A DNA stretch of 64,000 nucleotides from contig JACKIH010000003.1 in assembly GCA_020638575.1 (NCBI GenBank), positions 2,647,501 through 2,711,500 of the forward strand. Direction: 5' to 3'. This stretch comes from Rhodospirillaceae bacterium (lineage in GTDB: Bacteria > Pseudomonadota > Alphaproteobacteria > DSM-16000 > Inquilinaceae). The notes under the pieces were generated by a model. The model saw nothing but the letters and a program-made list of their open reading frames with translations. It had not been told where the DNA came from and did no database searches. Made by a program: the position numbers and the translations under genes. Of this stretch, positions 26,110-33,468 are shown one piece after another; position 1 is the stretch's first letter, and every line of letters begins with the position of its first letter.

Positions 26110-27192
26110 ATGCCAGAGGAAACCTACAATCCGATTGGGCCGCACTATGATTGCGTTCCAACTGCCGGCCCGGGTCGACGCATCGTCTCTAGCCTCGGTG
26201 GGACATTTCGCACCGAGTCCTCGGTTCAGCAATCGCCCATTGATCGCGCCAGAAAACTGGCAGCGCCGAAGGCCTATATCCCAGCCGGCGTGGTCACGAT
26301 CATCTTGGTCATGCTGTTTGACGTCGTGGCCGGGCTGATCGTCTCAGCCCTGCTCCTCTCTGGAGTGGCGGCTTTCATCGTGTTTAGCCGCAACAACCCC
26401 GTCTCCGAACTGCTGCTTGGCCCGTCGCCCACCTATTATTTGGTGGATGTCTCCATGCATACAATTCGAGACAGCCGCCGCGTTCAACTGAAGGACACGG
26501 GCATCTACGCGAAAGTGGACATCGAATACAAAGCGTCGGTCACGGACCCGGCCAGGGCCGTGGAACTCGGCATCACCGATGTCCGCGATCATTTCTCGCT
26601 GGAGATCGGTAAGAAGATTACCAAGATCGCGGCGGACGGAAAGCTAGACGACAAGCTGGAAAGTTTACGTAACGAATTGAAAGCTTTTGCTGAAATAGGC
26701 GTCGAAAATGCAGTTATTCGTATTGACCATATGACAATCGAAATTCAAGTGGATGGCAAGGAAGCGGAGGAGCTGCGCCGCCTATCCGCCTCCAGCCTAA
26801 CAAGGGCACATATAGAAGCCGAGCATGAGATCAGGGACATAGAAAGAAACTACTACCAAAAACTGGTTCACGACGACTCGGCCCTATTGGCAGAACTGAT
26901 GCGTCCGAATTCCGACAAGGCGGCACTGCAATCGGTCATCAAGAAACGCCTTGATCGGCGCGATGCTGATTTCCGGGAAAGCCTGGAGATCCTCCGTGCT
27001 GCTATGGAACACGGAGTGGTCGAAGGCCACCATTTGAAGCGCGATTTCCCCCAGTTCGCCGATGCGCTTGATGCCGCATTGGACGGCCTTTCCGGACGGA
27101 CGCGACAGCTTGGTGCCAGAAACACCGCGCAGATCGCACCCCCTGAAAAGGCTGACGGCGACGGGGCGAACGGATCGGGCGGAACTGCATAG
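26110..27192 (+). CDS. membrane-anchored SPFH/band-7-like protein, partner of the TIR gene
   Basis: A 360-residue protein starting MPEETYNPIGPH. A polar N-terminus is followed by a hydrophobic hairpin (residues 58-94, about two membrane helices). Then comes a region like SPFH/prohibitin domains (about 108-215): GIYAKVDIEYKASVTDPARA, EIGKKITKIAADGK, and a segment ending IDHMTIEIQVDG. A helical tail (225-330) may form a coiled coil for oligomerisation. ATG at 26110 has an ACGGAG ribosome site; TTG 26080 would add ten residues. It is probably co-expressed with the TIR gene. A role as membrane sensor or scaffold for the TIR effector is inferred. Confidence 0.78.
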   Translation: MPEETYNPIGPHYDCVPTAGPGRRIVSSLGGTFRTESSVQQSPIDRARKLAAPKAYIPAGVVTIILVMLFDVVAGLIVSALLLSGVAAFIVFSRNNPVSELLLGPSPTYYLVDVSMHTIRDSRRVQLKDTGIYAKVDIEYKASVTDPARAVELGITDVRDHFSLEIGKKITKIAADGKLDDKLESLRNELKAFAEIGVENAVIRIDHMTIEIQVDGKEAEELRRLSASSLTRAHIEAEHEIRDIERNYYQKLVHDDSALLAELMRPNSDKAALQSVIKKRLDRRDADFRESLEILRAAMEHGVVEGHHLKRDFPQFADALDAALDGLSGRTRQLGARNTAQIAPPEKADGDGANGSGGTA

Positions 27193-27212
27193 GGCGGAAC
27201 CGCATAGGGCGG
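27177..27212 (+). repeat. 15-base direct repeat at the island 3' end
   Basis: Two copies of a 15-base unit, GGGCGGAACTGCATA and GGGCGGAACCGCATA (27177-27191 and 27192-27206), are followed by a partial third, GGGCGG, to 27212. The SPFH-like stop codon lies across the first junction. It may come from slippage or from a duplicated end; nothing marks it as an attachment site. Confidence 0.7.
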
Positions 27213-27260
27213 CTTGACTACAATCAAAGCTCGCCATCTGCCGTACGCGATGTGCCGACT

Positions 27261-27293
27261 GAAAAAGGGCGGGTTGCTGTTTGCAACCCGCCC
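27261..27293 (-). terminator. intrinsic terminator of the nusA-infB operon
   Basis: A perfect 11-pair stem (27267-27277 and 27283-27293) with a five-base loop is followed, in the minus direction, by a run of five T (27262-27266 as A on the plus strand). It lies about 80 bases past the infB stop. No T-run exists on the plus side, so it should act mainly on the minus strand. Confidence 0.85.
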
Positions 27294-27371
27294 CCTGCTG
27301 TCTCTCAGATCCGGCAATCGGTTGTGGCTTCCGGACCCGAACGAATCTGAGGTCCGCTATCGGTCAGCCGA

Positions 27372-30071
27372 TCACAGCTTCTGTGCCACTTCTTCCACCT
27401 GGTAGCACTCGATGACGTCGCCCGCCTGGATGTTGTCGTAGTTCTCGAACGCCATGCCGCATTCGAAGCCCTCGACCACCTCGCGCACCTCGTCCTTGAA
27501 GCGCTTCAGGGTCTTCAAGGTGCCCTCGTGCACCACCACGTTGTCGCGCAGCAGGCGCACGCCCGCCCCGCGCTTCACCACGCCTTCGGTGATGAAGCAG
27601 CCGGCCACCTTGCCGACCTTGGTGATGTTGAACACCTCGCGGATCTCGGCATTGCCGATGTGGGTTTCGCGGCGCACCGGCGCCAGCATGCCGGTGAGCG
27701 CATTCCGCACATCGTCGATCACGTCGTAGATGACGTTGTAGTAGCGGATCTCCGTGCCGTCGCGCTTGGCCAGCTCGCGGGCCTGCGGGTTGGCGCGCAC
27801 GTTGAAGCCGATCACCGCGGCACCGGAGGCATTGGCCAGCGTGACGTCGCTTTCGGTGATGGCGCCGACGCCGGAATGCAGCACGTCGACGTTCACCTCG
27901 TCGTTGTCCTCGGCCAGCTTGGTCAGGGCGGCGGAGATCGCCTCCACCGAGCCCTGCACATCGCCCTTGATCACCAGCGGCAGCGTCTTCACCCCGACGC
28001 CCGCCTGGGCTTCGGCGAAGAGCTGTTCCAGCGTGCCGCGGCGCTGTGCCACCTGGGTGGCTTCGCGCTTCATGCGTTCGCGGAATTCCGCCACCTCGCG
28101 GGCACGGCCTTCGTTTTCCACCACCACGAAATCGTCGCCGGCCAAGGGCGTGCCGTTGAAGCCCAGCACCTCCACCGGGCTGGAGGGCCCGGCTTCCTCC
28201 ACCGTTTCGCCGCGCTCGTTGAGCAGTGCGCGCACACGGCCCCATTCGGAGCCCGACACGAAGATGTCGCCGACGCGCAGGGTGCCGCGCTGCACCAGGA
28301 TGGTGGCGACGGAGCCGCGGCCGCGGTCCAGCTTGGCCTCCACCACCACGCCTTCGGCGGTGCGGTCTGGGTTGGCCGTCAGCTCCAGGATTTCCGCCTG
28401 CAGCAAGATCGCCTCAGTCAGCGTATCCAGCCCCATGCGCGCCTTGGCGGAGACCTCGATGGTCTGCACCTCGCCGCCCATCTCCTCCACCACGATGTCG
28501 TACTGGAGCAGCTCCTGGCGCACCCGGTCGGGGTTGGCGTCGGGCAGGTCGCACTTGTTGATGGCCACGACGATGGGCACACCCGCCGCCTTGGCGTGGC
28601 GGATCGCCTCGATGGTCTGGGGCATCACGCCGTCGTCGGCCGCCACCACCAGCACCACCACGTCGGTGGTCTTGGCCCCGCGCGCCCGCATCTCGGTAAA
28701 GGCGGCGTGGCCGGGAGTGTCGATGAAGGTGATGCGCTGGCCGCTCTCCAGCTTCACCTGGTAGGCGCCGATATGCTGGGTGATGCCGCCGGCCTCGCCC
28801 GAGACCACGTCGGTGGAGCGCAGCGCATCGAGCAGCGACGTCTTGCCGTGGTCGACATGGCCCATGACGGTCACCACGGGCGGTCGCGCCACTTCGTCCT
28901 CCGGCCGGTCCTGTTCGCCGCCGAAACCGATCATCACGTCGCTTTCCGACACGCGCTTCACCCGGTGGCCGAATTCGGTGGCCACCAGTTCGGCGGTGTC
29001 TGCATCGATGGTCTGGGTGATGGAGGCCATCACGCCCATCCGCATCAGGCTTTTGATCACGTCGGCGCCGCGCTCGGCCATGCGGTTGGCCAGCTCCTGC
29101 ACGGTGATGGTTTCCGGCACCACCACGTCGCGCACGATCTTTTCCTGCGCCGCCCGGTTCATCAGGGCGCGGCGTTCGCGTTCCCGCGCCCGGCGGACGG
29201 ACGCCAGGCTGCGCGTGCGCTCCTGCCCCTCGCTGTCCAGCGCCTGAACCACGGTCATCTTGCCGGTGCGGCGGCGCGGCTCGGTCTTCGAGCGGGTCGT
29301 GGCCGGCTTGCGCGGGGCTTCCGCAAGGCGCGGACCACCGCGGCCGCGACGGTTGGCGTTGTCGTCCTCCGGCGTCATGTCCGGCTGGTCGGACACCTTG
29401 GCGGCGGCGGCACGCCCGGCCCGGTCGGCCACGGCCCTGCGGGCGGCTTCGGAGTCCTGCTCAGCGCGCTTGGCGGCCTGCTGGCGTTCGTCTTCTTCCT
29501 GGCGGGTGCGCGCTTCTTCGTCGAGGCGTGCGCGCTCGGCGTCGACCCGCCTGCGCTCGTCGTCCTCGATCCGCTTCATCTCCGCCATTTCGCGGGCACG
29601 CAGATCTTCCGGCGTCAGCGGCCGGGCCGGCTCCTCTTCCGGCTCGACGACCGGCGCACCGTCGTCGACCAGGGCTTCGATGAGGGGGAGCGGCTCGTCT
29701 TCCACCACGATGCCGTCGGCCTTGCGGGCTGCGGCGGCGTCCAGCATGCCGCGCAGGGCGCGTTCGCGGGCCTCCCGCTCCGATTGGGTGAGCGCCCGCT
29801 GGCCGCCCTTGGCGCGCCCGCCCCGCTGCCCTTCGGAACTGGCCGGCCCTTCCGCGGCCCGGCGCGCAGCCTCGCCGCCGTCCGCGGCATGGCCCACGTG
29901 ACCCTGGTCGAAATGGCGTTTGCGCTTTACCTCCACCTGCACGGTCTTCGACCGGCCATGGGAAAAGCTCTGGCGCACCTGGGCGGCGTCGCCACCTTTG
30001 CCAATGCTCAGCTTGCCGGTGTTGCCGAGGCTGAGGGTGGTCTTCCGAGGCTGGTCTTTGGTTTCCGTCAT
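27372..30071 (-). CDS. infB: translation initiation factor IF-2
   Basis: An 899-residue IF-2, which places initiator tRNA on the ribosome. The N-terminal 320 residues are Arg/Glu/Ala-rich. A conserved IF-2 N-terminal segment follows, then the GTPase domain with GHVDHGKT (G1), DTPGHAAF (G3) and NKCD (G4), and the C-terminal domains II-IV including GFNVRAN and a late FECGMAFENYDNIQAGD. ATG at 30071 gives MTETKDQPRKTTLSL, a common alphaproteobacterial start. It is last in rimP-nusA-ylxR-infB and is followed by the terminator at 27261. Confidence 0.98.
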   Translation of the reverse strand: MTETKDQPRKTTLSLGNTGKLSIGKGGDAAQVRQSFSHGRSKTVQVEVKRKRHFDQGHVGHAADGGEAARRAAEGPASSEGQRGGRAKGGQRALTQSEREARERALRGMLDAAAARKADGIVVEDEPLPLIEALVDDGAPVVEPEEEPARPLTPEDLRAREMAEMKRIEDDERRRVDAERARLDEEARTRQEEDERQQAAKRAEQDSEAARRAVADRAGRAAAAKVSDQPDMTPEDDNANRRGRGGPRLAEAPRKPATTRSKTEPRRRTGKMTVVQALDSEGQERTRSLASVRRARERERRALMNRAAQEKIVRDVVVPETITVQELANRMAERGADVIKSLMRMGVMASITQTIDADTAELVATEFGHRVKRVSESDVMIGFGGEQDRPEDEVARPPVVTVMGHVDHGKTSLLDALRSTDVVSGEAGGITQHIGAYQVKLESGQRITFIDTPGHAAFTEMRARGAKTTDVVVLVVAADDGVMPQTIEAIRHAKAAGVPIVVAINKCDLPDANPDRVRQELLQYDIVVEEMGGEVQTIEVSAKARMGLDTLTEAILLQAEILELTANPDRTAEGVVVEAKLDRGRGSVATILVQRGTLRVGDIFVSGSEWGRVRALLNERGETVEEAGPSSPVEVLGFNGTPLAGDDFVVVENEGRAREVAEFRERMKREATQVAQRRGTLEQLFAEAQAGVGVKTLPLVIKGDVQGSVEAISAALTKLAEDNDEVNVDVLHSGVGAITESDVTLANASGAAVIGFNVRANPQARELAKRDGTEIRYYNVIYDVIDDVRNALTGMLAPVRRETHIGNAEIREVFNITKVGKVAGCFITEGVVKRGAGVRLLRDNVVVHEGTLKTLKRFKDEVREVVEGFECGMAFENYDNIQAGDVIECYQVEEVAQKL

Positions 30072-30091
30072 TCCGTCCGTCGTCGTGTAGA

Positions 30092-30778
30092 TCACATGGG
30101 TTTTACCAGCGCCGGGCGACCGTCGCCACGTTGCGGCCCCATTGTCGTCGCCTGGGCGGTTGTGGACAACCCCAACAGCCCCGCCAATCTGAATGCGTCC
30201 GTCTGCAGGCGGCGGGCAAGGCCGCCGTCGGCAAGGGCCGCATGCACCGCATCCTCGCGCCCGAAGGCGGCACCGATCGTGGCCGCCGGCAGGCAATCGA
30301 CCAAGGGATGGCCGCGTGCCAGCCCGGCCGCCTTGTCGCGCGCGTTGGCCGTAGCCTCGCGTGCCAGTACGTACACCGCCGCCCTGCCGGCGTTGGTCCA
30401 GGCCCGAACCTTCTCGAACCCGGCCACCGCCTGGCCAGCGCGGCGCGCCAAGCCCATCGCATCGCCGCAGCGCGCGGTCAACATGTGAATCAGCCGATCA
30501 GGTAGATCGCTATCGACGGTGACGAGGCGGCGGGCCGCCTTGGCGAAGGCGTTGCGCGCCAGCGCCCGCTCCAACACTGCCCGGTCGGCGGTCAACCAGA
30601 GCCCGCGGCCGGGCAGCCGTTCGGCCAGATCCGGGACCACCGCGCCGTCCGGACCGACGACGAAGCGGATCAGCTCCGCCTTGGGCCGGACGCTGCGGGT
30701 GACCAGACAACGGCGATCGGGGCCGCCGGCGGCATCCGCCGCGTCCGTGATCGCGTCTGTGTGTCGGCCATCCGCCAT
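30092..30778 (-). CDS. ylxR: YlxR (DUF448)-L7Ae RNA-binding protein
   Basis: A 228-residue protein between nusA and infB. The YlxR part (residues 18-75) has RRCLVTRSV, FVVGPDG and the PGRGLWL motif. The second half (about 98-190) resembles L7Ae/RpL30 RNA-binding proteins, with GDAMGLARRAGQAVAGFEKV. Such fusions are common at this place in alphaproteobacteria; YlxR-type proteins modulate RNase P in other bacteria. ATG at 30778 is 32 bases from the nusA stop, and infB starts 20 bases after this gene. Confidence 0.9.
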   Translation of the reverse strand: MADGRHTDAITDAADAAGGPDRRCLVTRSVRPKAELIRFVVGPDGAVVPDLAERLPGRGLWLTADRAVLERALARNAFAKAARRLVTVDSDLPDRLIHMLTARCGDAMGLARRAGQAVAGFEKVRAWTNAGRAAVYVLAREATANARDKAAGLARGHPLVDCLPAATIGAAFGREDAVHAALADGGLARRLQTDAFRLAGLLGLSTTAQATTMGPQRGDGRPALVKPM

Positions 30779-30809
30779 CGGCTGCGCCCCCGAGCCCGCA
30801 TGGTGCCGG

Positions 30810-32351
30810 TCATCGCTGGGCGACCGCGTCGGCGTCCGCTTCTGCGGCGTCGGCGGGTTCGTCCTGCGGCGCGTCCTCAAACCAGGAGGCGCGGGCGGCC
30901 ATGATGACGGCGTTGGCCTGGTCCGGCGTCAGGGCATCGGCGCCGAGCATCTCCATCAACTCGTCGCTGGCGAGATCGCCCAGGTCGTCCATGGTCATGA
31001 TGCCGGCATCGCCCAGCTTCGCCACCATCACGGCCGAAAGATCCTCGATCTCGGCGATTTCCGGCGCCACGCCGAGGGCCGTGTAGTGGGCGATCGCTTC
31101 GGCTTCCAGGTTGGCCAGGTATTGCTGGGCGCGTTGTTGCAGTTCTTCGGCGATTTCCGGGCTGAAGCCCTGGATGTCGGTCAGCTCGTCCAGCGGCACG
31201 AAGGCCACTTCCTCCACATCGGTGAAGCCTTCGGTGACCAGCAGGTGGGCGATCACGTCGTCCACGTCCAGCGCATCCATGAAGAGCTGGCTGCGCGAAT
31301 TGAACTCCTCGGTCCGCCGCTCGCTCTCCTCCGCTTCGGTCAGGATGTCGATATCCCAGCCCGTCAGCATGGAGGCGAGTCGCACGTTCTGGCCGCGCCG
31401 CCCGATGGCCAGCGACAACTGCTCGTCGGGCACCACGACCTCGATGCGGCGGTTGTCGTCGTCCAGCACCACCTTGGAGACTTCCGCCGGTGCCAAGGCA
31501 TTGACGATGAAGGTGGCGGGTTCCGGCGACCACGGGATGATGTCGATCTTTTCGCCCTGCAGCTCGCCCACCACGGCCTGCACGCGGCTGCCGCGCATGC
31601 CCACGCACGCACCCACGGGGTCGATCGAGCTGTCGCGGCTGAGCACGGCGATCTTGGCCCGGCTGCCGGGGTCGCGCGCGACGGCCTTCACCTCGATGAT
31701 GCCGTCGTAGATTTCCGGCACTTCCATGGAGAACAGCTTGGCCATGAACTGCGGGTGGGTGCGTGACAGGAAGATCTGCGGCCCCTTGGTTTCCTCGCGC
31801 ACGTCGTAGATGTAGCAGCGCACCCGGTCGTTGACCTTGTAGTGCTCGCGCGGCAGCAGCTCGTCACGGCGCAGGATGCCTTCCGCCCGGCCCAGGTCCA
31901 CCAGCACGTTGCCGTAGTCCACACGCTTGACCAGGCCGTTGACGATCTCGCCGACGCGGTCCTTGTACTCCTCGAACTGGCGCTTGCGCTCGGCTTCGCG
32001 GACCTTCTGGACGATCACCTGCTTGGCGGTCTGGGCGGCGATGCGGCCAAAATCGATGGGCGGCAACTGGTCGGTCAGGAAGTCGCCGGCTTTCAGGCTG
32101 GGGTTCTTGCGCTGGGCGTAGGCGACCGGCACCTGGACCGTCTCGTCCTCCACCTCGTCCACCACCTCGCGGAAGCGCTTCAGGTCGATCTCGCCCGAGC
32201 GCCGGTCGATATGGGCGCGGATGTCATGCTCCAGGCCGTACTTGGACCGCGCGGCCTTCTGGATCGCCTGCTCCATGGCGGCGAGCACCTCGTCGCGCTC
32301 GATCCCCTTTTCGCGGGCCACCACATCGGCCACCTGCAACAGCTCGCTCAC
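30810..32351 (-). CDS. nusA: transcription termination/antitermination factor NusA
   Basis: A 513-residue NusA that binds RNA polymerase and nascent RNA. The N-terminal domain begins MSELLQVADVVAREKGI; an S1 domain (RVGEIVNGLVKRVDYGNVLV) and two KH domains follow (GACVGMRGSRVQAVVGEL, LAIGRRGQNVRLAS). The C-terminus has two acidic helix-hairpin-helix-like repeats (SPEIAEELQQRA, DLGDLASDELMEML) as in many Gram-negative NusA proteins. Its start overlaps the rimP stop by four bases. Confidence 0.98.
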   Translation of the reverse strand: MSELLQVADVVAREKGIERDEVLAAMEQAIQKAARSKYGLEHDIRAHIDRRSGEIDLKRFREVVDEVEDETVQVPVAYAQRKNPSLKAGDFLTDQLPPIDFGRIAAQTAKQVIVQKVREAERKRQFEEYKDRVGEIVNGLVKRVDYGNVLVDLGRAEGILRRDELLPREHYKVNDRVRCYIYDVREETKGPQIFLSRTHPQFMAKLFSMEVPEIYDGIIEVKAVARDPGSRAKIAVLSRDSSIDPVGACVGMRGSRVQAVVGELQGEKIDIIPWSPEPATFIVNALAPAEVSKVVLDDDNRRIEVVVPDEQLSLAIGRRGQNVRLASMLTGWDIDILTEAEESERRTEEFNSRSQLFMDALDVDDVIAHLLVTEGFTDVEEVAFVPLDELTDIQGFSPEIAEELQQRAQQYLANLEAEAIAHYTALGVAPEIAEIEDLSAVMVAKLGDAGIMTMDDLGDLASDELMEMLGADALTPDQANAVIMAARASWFEDAPQDEPADAAEADADAVAQR

Positions 32352-32911
32352 CGTGCGTCCTCACCTTCGTCAGTCGTCTCTTCGTGTGTCGTCCCGCTGG
32401 CGGCGATCAGCGCGTCGGTCAAGATCAGCCGGGCGCGCTGGATGGCGGCGAACGGCAGGTCCAGGACGGCCCCGTCGGCTTCCAGCCGCACCGCTCCGTT
32501 GGAGGCGCCCACCAGGCGGCCCTTGAAGCGGCGGCGCCCGTCGTGCGGCCGTGTCAGCTCGATGCGCGCATCGAAGCCGGCAAAGCGCGCAAAATCGCCA
32601 AACCGGGTCAGCGGCCGGTCGATCCCCGGCGACGACACCTCCAGCGTATAGGCGGTCGGGATAGGGTCTTCCACGTCCAGCAGGGCCGACACCGAGCGGC
32701 TGATGGCGGCACAGTCGTCCACCGTCATGGCGGCACCGTCCTGCCGTTCGGCCATCACCTGGACGACCGGGCGCTGACCGCCCGTTTCGTGCAGGCGCAC
32801 CACCTCGTAGCCCATGGCGTCCAGCGAGGGTTCGATGATTGCCCGCACCCGCTCCATCCGTGGCGTATCGGGCAGCCGCGATCGACTGCCTGGCTCCGTC
32901 TGCTCGGTCAT
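32348..32911 (-). CDS. rimP: ribosome maturation factor RimP
   Basis: A 187-residue RimP, needed for 30S assembly. Two domains are visible: an N-terminal one with IIEPSLDAMGYEVVRLHE and the characteristic TVDDCAAISRSVSALLDVEDP, YTLEVSSPGIDRPL, and a C-terminal SH3-like barrel with RRFKGRLVGASNGAVRLEADG. ATG at 32911 is preceded by a promoter (33051-33078) and a leader hairpin with a T-run (32979-33008). It overlaps nusA by four bases. Confidence 0.96.
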   Translation of the reverse strand: MTEQTEPGSRSRLPDTPRMERVRAIIEPSLDAMGYEVVRLHETGGQRPVVQVMAERQDGAAMTVDDCAAISRSVSALLDVEDPIPTAYTLEVSSPGIDRPLTRFGDFARFAGFDARIELTRPHDGRRRFKGRLVGASNGAVRLEADGAVLDLPFAAIQRARLILTDALIAASGTTHEETTDEGEDAR

Positions 32912-32978
32912 GCCGTGCCGTTGCTGTCCCTGGGTCCGGGGCAGCGGCCCCGCGACTCGCGCCCGGTTCCATGACCCC

Positions 32979-33008
32979 AAAACAAAAAGGGCGGACCGCA
33001 GTCCACCC
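32979..33008 (-). terminator. intrinsic terminator-like hairpin in the rimP leader (attenuator or tRNA-Gln terminator)
   Basis: On the minus strand an eight-pair stem (33001-33008 with 32989-32996, one G-U pair) closes a four-base loop. It is followed by TTTTTGTTTT. It lies 155 bases after tRNA-Gln and 68 bases before the rimP start, downstream of the promoter at 33051. It can end tRNA-Gln transcripts, or act as a leader attenuator of the rimP-infB operon, as known for rimP leaders elsewhere; sequence alone cannot choose. Confidence 0.75.
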
Positions 33009-33050
33009 GATTGCATGAAGCCTGATGGCTCTATACCGGACACACGCTTA

Positions 33051-33078
33051 GTTATAGGACGTCCGAAACCGGTTGCAA
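33051..33078 (-). promoter_or_regulatory. sigma-70-type promoter upstream of rimP
   Basis: TTGCAA (33073-33078) and TATAAC (33051-33056) are 16 bases apart on the minus strand, close to consensus. Transcription would start near 33044, giving a leader of about 130 bases before rimP that includes the terminator-like hairpin at 32979-33008. Confidence 0.6.
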
Positions 33079-33163
33079 GGCCCTTCACGCGTACCGCGTC
33101 GCTCCGCCGCCGCCTGGCCGCCCCCCGGCGCACGCGCGCCCGATGGTCCTGCGACCGGCGGAC

Positions 33164-33238
33164 TGGCTGGGGCGGCAGGATTCGAACCTGCGCATGGCGG
33201 TACCAAAAACCGCTGCCTTACCACTTGGCTACGCCCCA
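33164..33238 (-). tRNA. tRNA-Gln (TTG anticodon)
   Basis: A cloverleaf folds on the minus strand with acceptor TGGGGCG/CGCCCCA, D arm GCCA/AGGC, a five-pair anticodon stem GCGGT/ACCGC around TTTTGGT (anticodon TTG, reading CAA) and a T arm with TTCGAAT. The CCA tail is encoded at 33164-33166. The gene precedes the rimP promoter by about 85 bases. Confidence 0.95.
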
Positions 33239-33468
33239 ACCCATGGCGGCAAGGGGCCGGTTCCACCTCGCTGCGGGGAGCGGACGATAGCCGTGCCGGG
33301 GCACCGGTGCAACGCCGACGGATCGCCGCATCGGCGCCGAAATCCGACCCCCGCCGGGCCCTGCCGGGGATCTTCGAGAGGCGTCTTGGGAAACCGTTGC
33401 CAGGCGGCCGGGCAAGCACTTACATCTGAAAGTCCCAGCCAGAGTCCAAGCGGAGTGCGTGGCACGGC

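Noticed and set aside
27528..30488. A very long open frame antisense to infB (and similar long frames antisense to other GC-rich genes, such as 2242-3270, 3983-5575 and 48406-51258)
   Set aside because: They mirror the codon bias of the real genes on the opposite strand, are His/Arg/Gly-rich, and have no recognisable motifs.
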